A DNA stretch of 64,000 bases from contig JTDA01000003.1 in NCBI GenBank assembly GCA_000803105.1, positions 1 through 64,000 on the forward strand, read 5' to 3'. This document shows positions 63,982 through 64,000 of this stretch, one piece after another. Position numbers and translations under genes: made by a program. The DNA comes from Coprobacter secundus (GTDB lineage: Bacteria; Bacteroidota; Bacteroidia; Bacteroidales; Coprobacteraceae). Position 1 is the first letter of the stretch; every line of letters starts with the position of its first letter. The notes beneath the pieces are model-generated. The model was not told the DNA's origin. It searched no databases and was given only the letters and a program-made list of their open reading frames with translations.

Positions 63982-64000
63982 TGTTGATCAGTTTTTATTC

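Noticed and set aside
1..64000. tRNA, rRNA, CRISPR, insertion sequences or prophage
   Set aside because: No cloverleaf-like T-arm sequence, rRNA segments, direct-repeat/spacer array, transposase or phage genes were noticed on either strand.

Overview
This window is a gene-dense, AT-rich piece of a Bacteroidota chromosome, most likely order Bacteroidales. The evidence is the Bacteroidota-type promoter (TTTG, about 19-20 nt, TAnnTTTG), the Bacteroidota-only families (DUF4251, DUF4294, DUF3098, DUF2851, a PorZ-like propeller protein, several S9 peptidases), the CAB-ordered fumarate reductase/succinate dehydrogenase operon and the ftsX-DUF3098-uppP-truB-queA-folK cluster. The PorZ-like protein with a sorting-type C-terminus suggests a type IX secretion lineage rather than Bacteroides in the strict sense. 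The genus cannot be fixed from sequence alone. No tRNA, rRNA, CRISPR array, transposase or prophage was seen; this is core chromosome. Left part (1-27.4 kb): a PAS/GAF sensor truncated by the window edge, topA, frdCAB, a metal-type RND efflux operon (TolC-like, adaptor, CzcA-like pump) followed by its probable two-component regulators, a convergent DUF2807 protein plus dusB, then leuS, a YitT-type membrane protein, a DUF6056-like membrane protein, rdgB, the PorZ-like protein, DUF4251 and nadA. Middle (27.4-29.4 kb): two very AT-rich intergenic stretches flank a TrmH-type methyltransferase and a DUF4294 gene. Here the strand composition of genes flips. To the left, minus-strand genes are T/G-rich and plus-strand genes A/C-rich; to the right the reverse holds. 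With DnaA-box-like 9-mers in both stretches, this is what a chromosomal replication origin looks like. Right part (29.4-64 kb): a radical SAM protein, a CoA-transferase, miaB, the ftsX...folK operon, a candidate SAM-II riboswitch ahead of metK, a thioredoxin-fold lipoprotein, comM, a minus-strand operon (cysE, THUMP methyltransferase, S9 peptidase, purD, two membrane proteins), a GNAT/nitrilase fusion, a minus-strand operon dapB-lepB-lepB paralogue-wbqC, DUF2851, an MFS transporter and two further S9 peptidases. Two themes stand out. First, seven single-base frameshifts lie at A/T homopolymers in six genes (DUF6056-like twice, rdgB, PorZ-like, a small membrane protein, two S9 peptidases). They are either sequence errors or real slippage sites, and four of them cluster in 2 kb. 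Second, the second signal-peptidase gene lacks both catalytic residues and appears to be a pseudoenzyme next to an intact copy.
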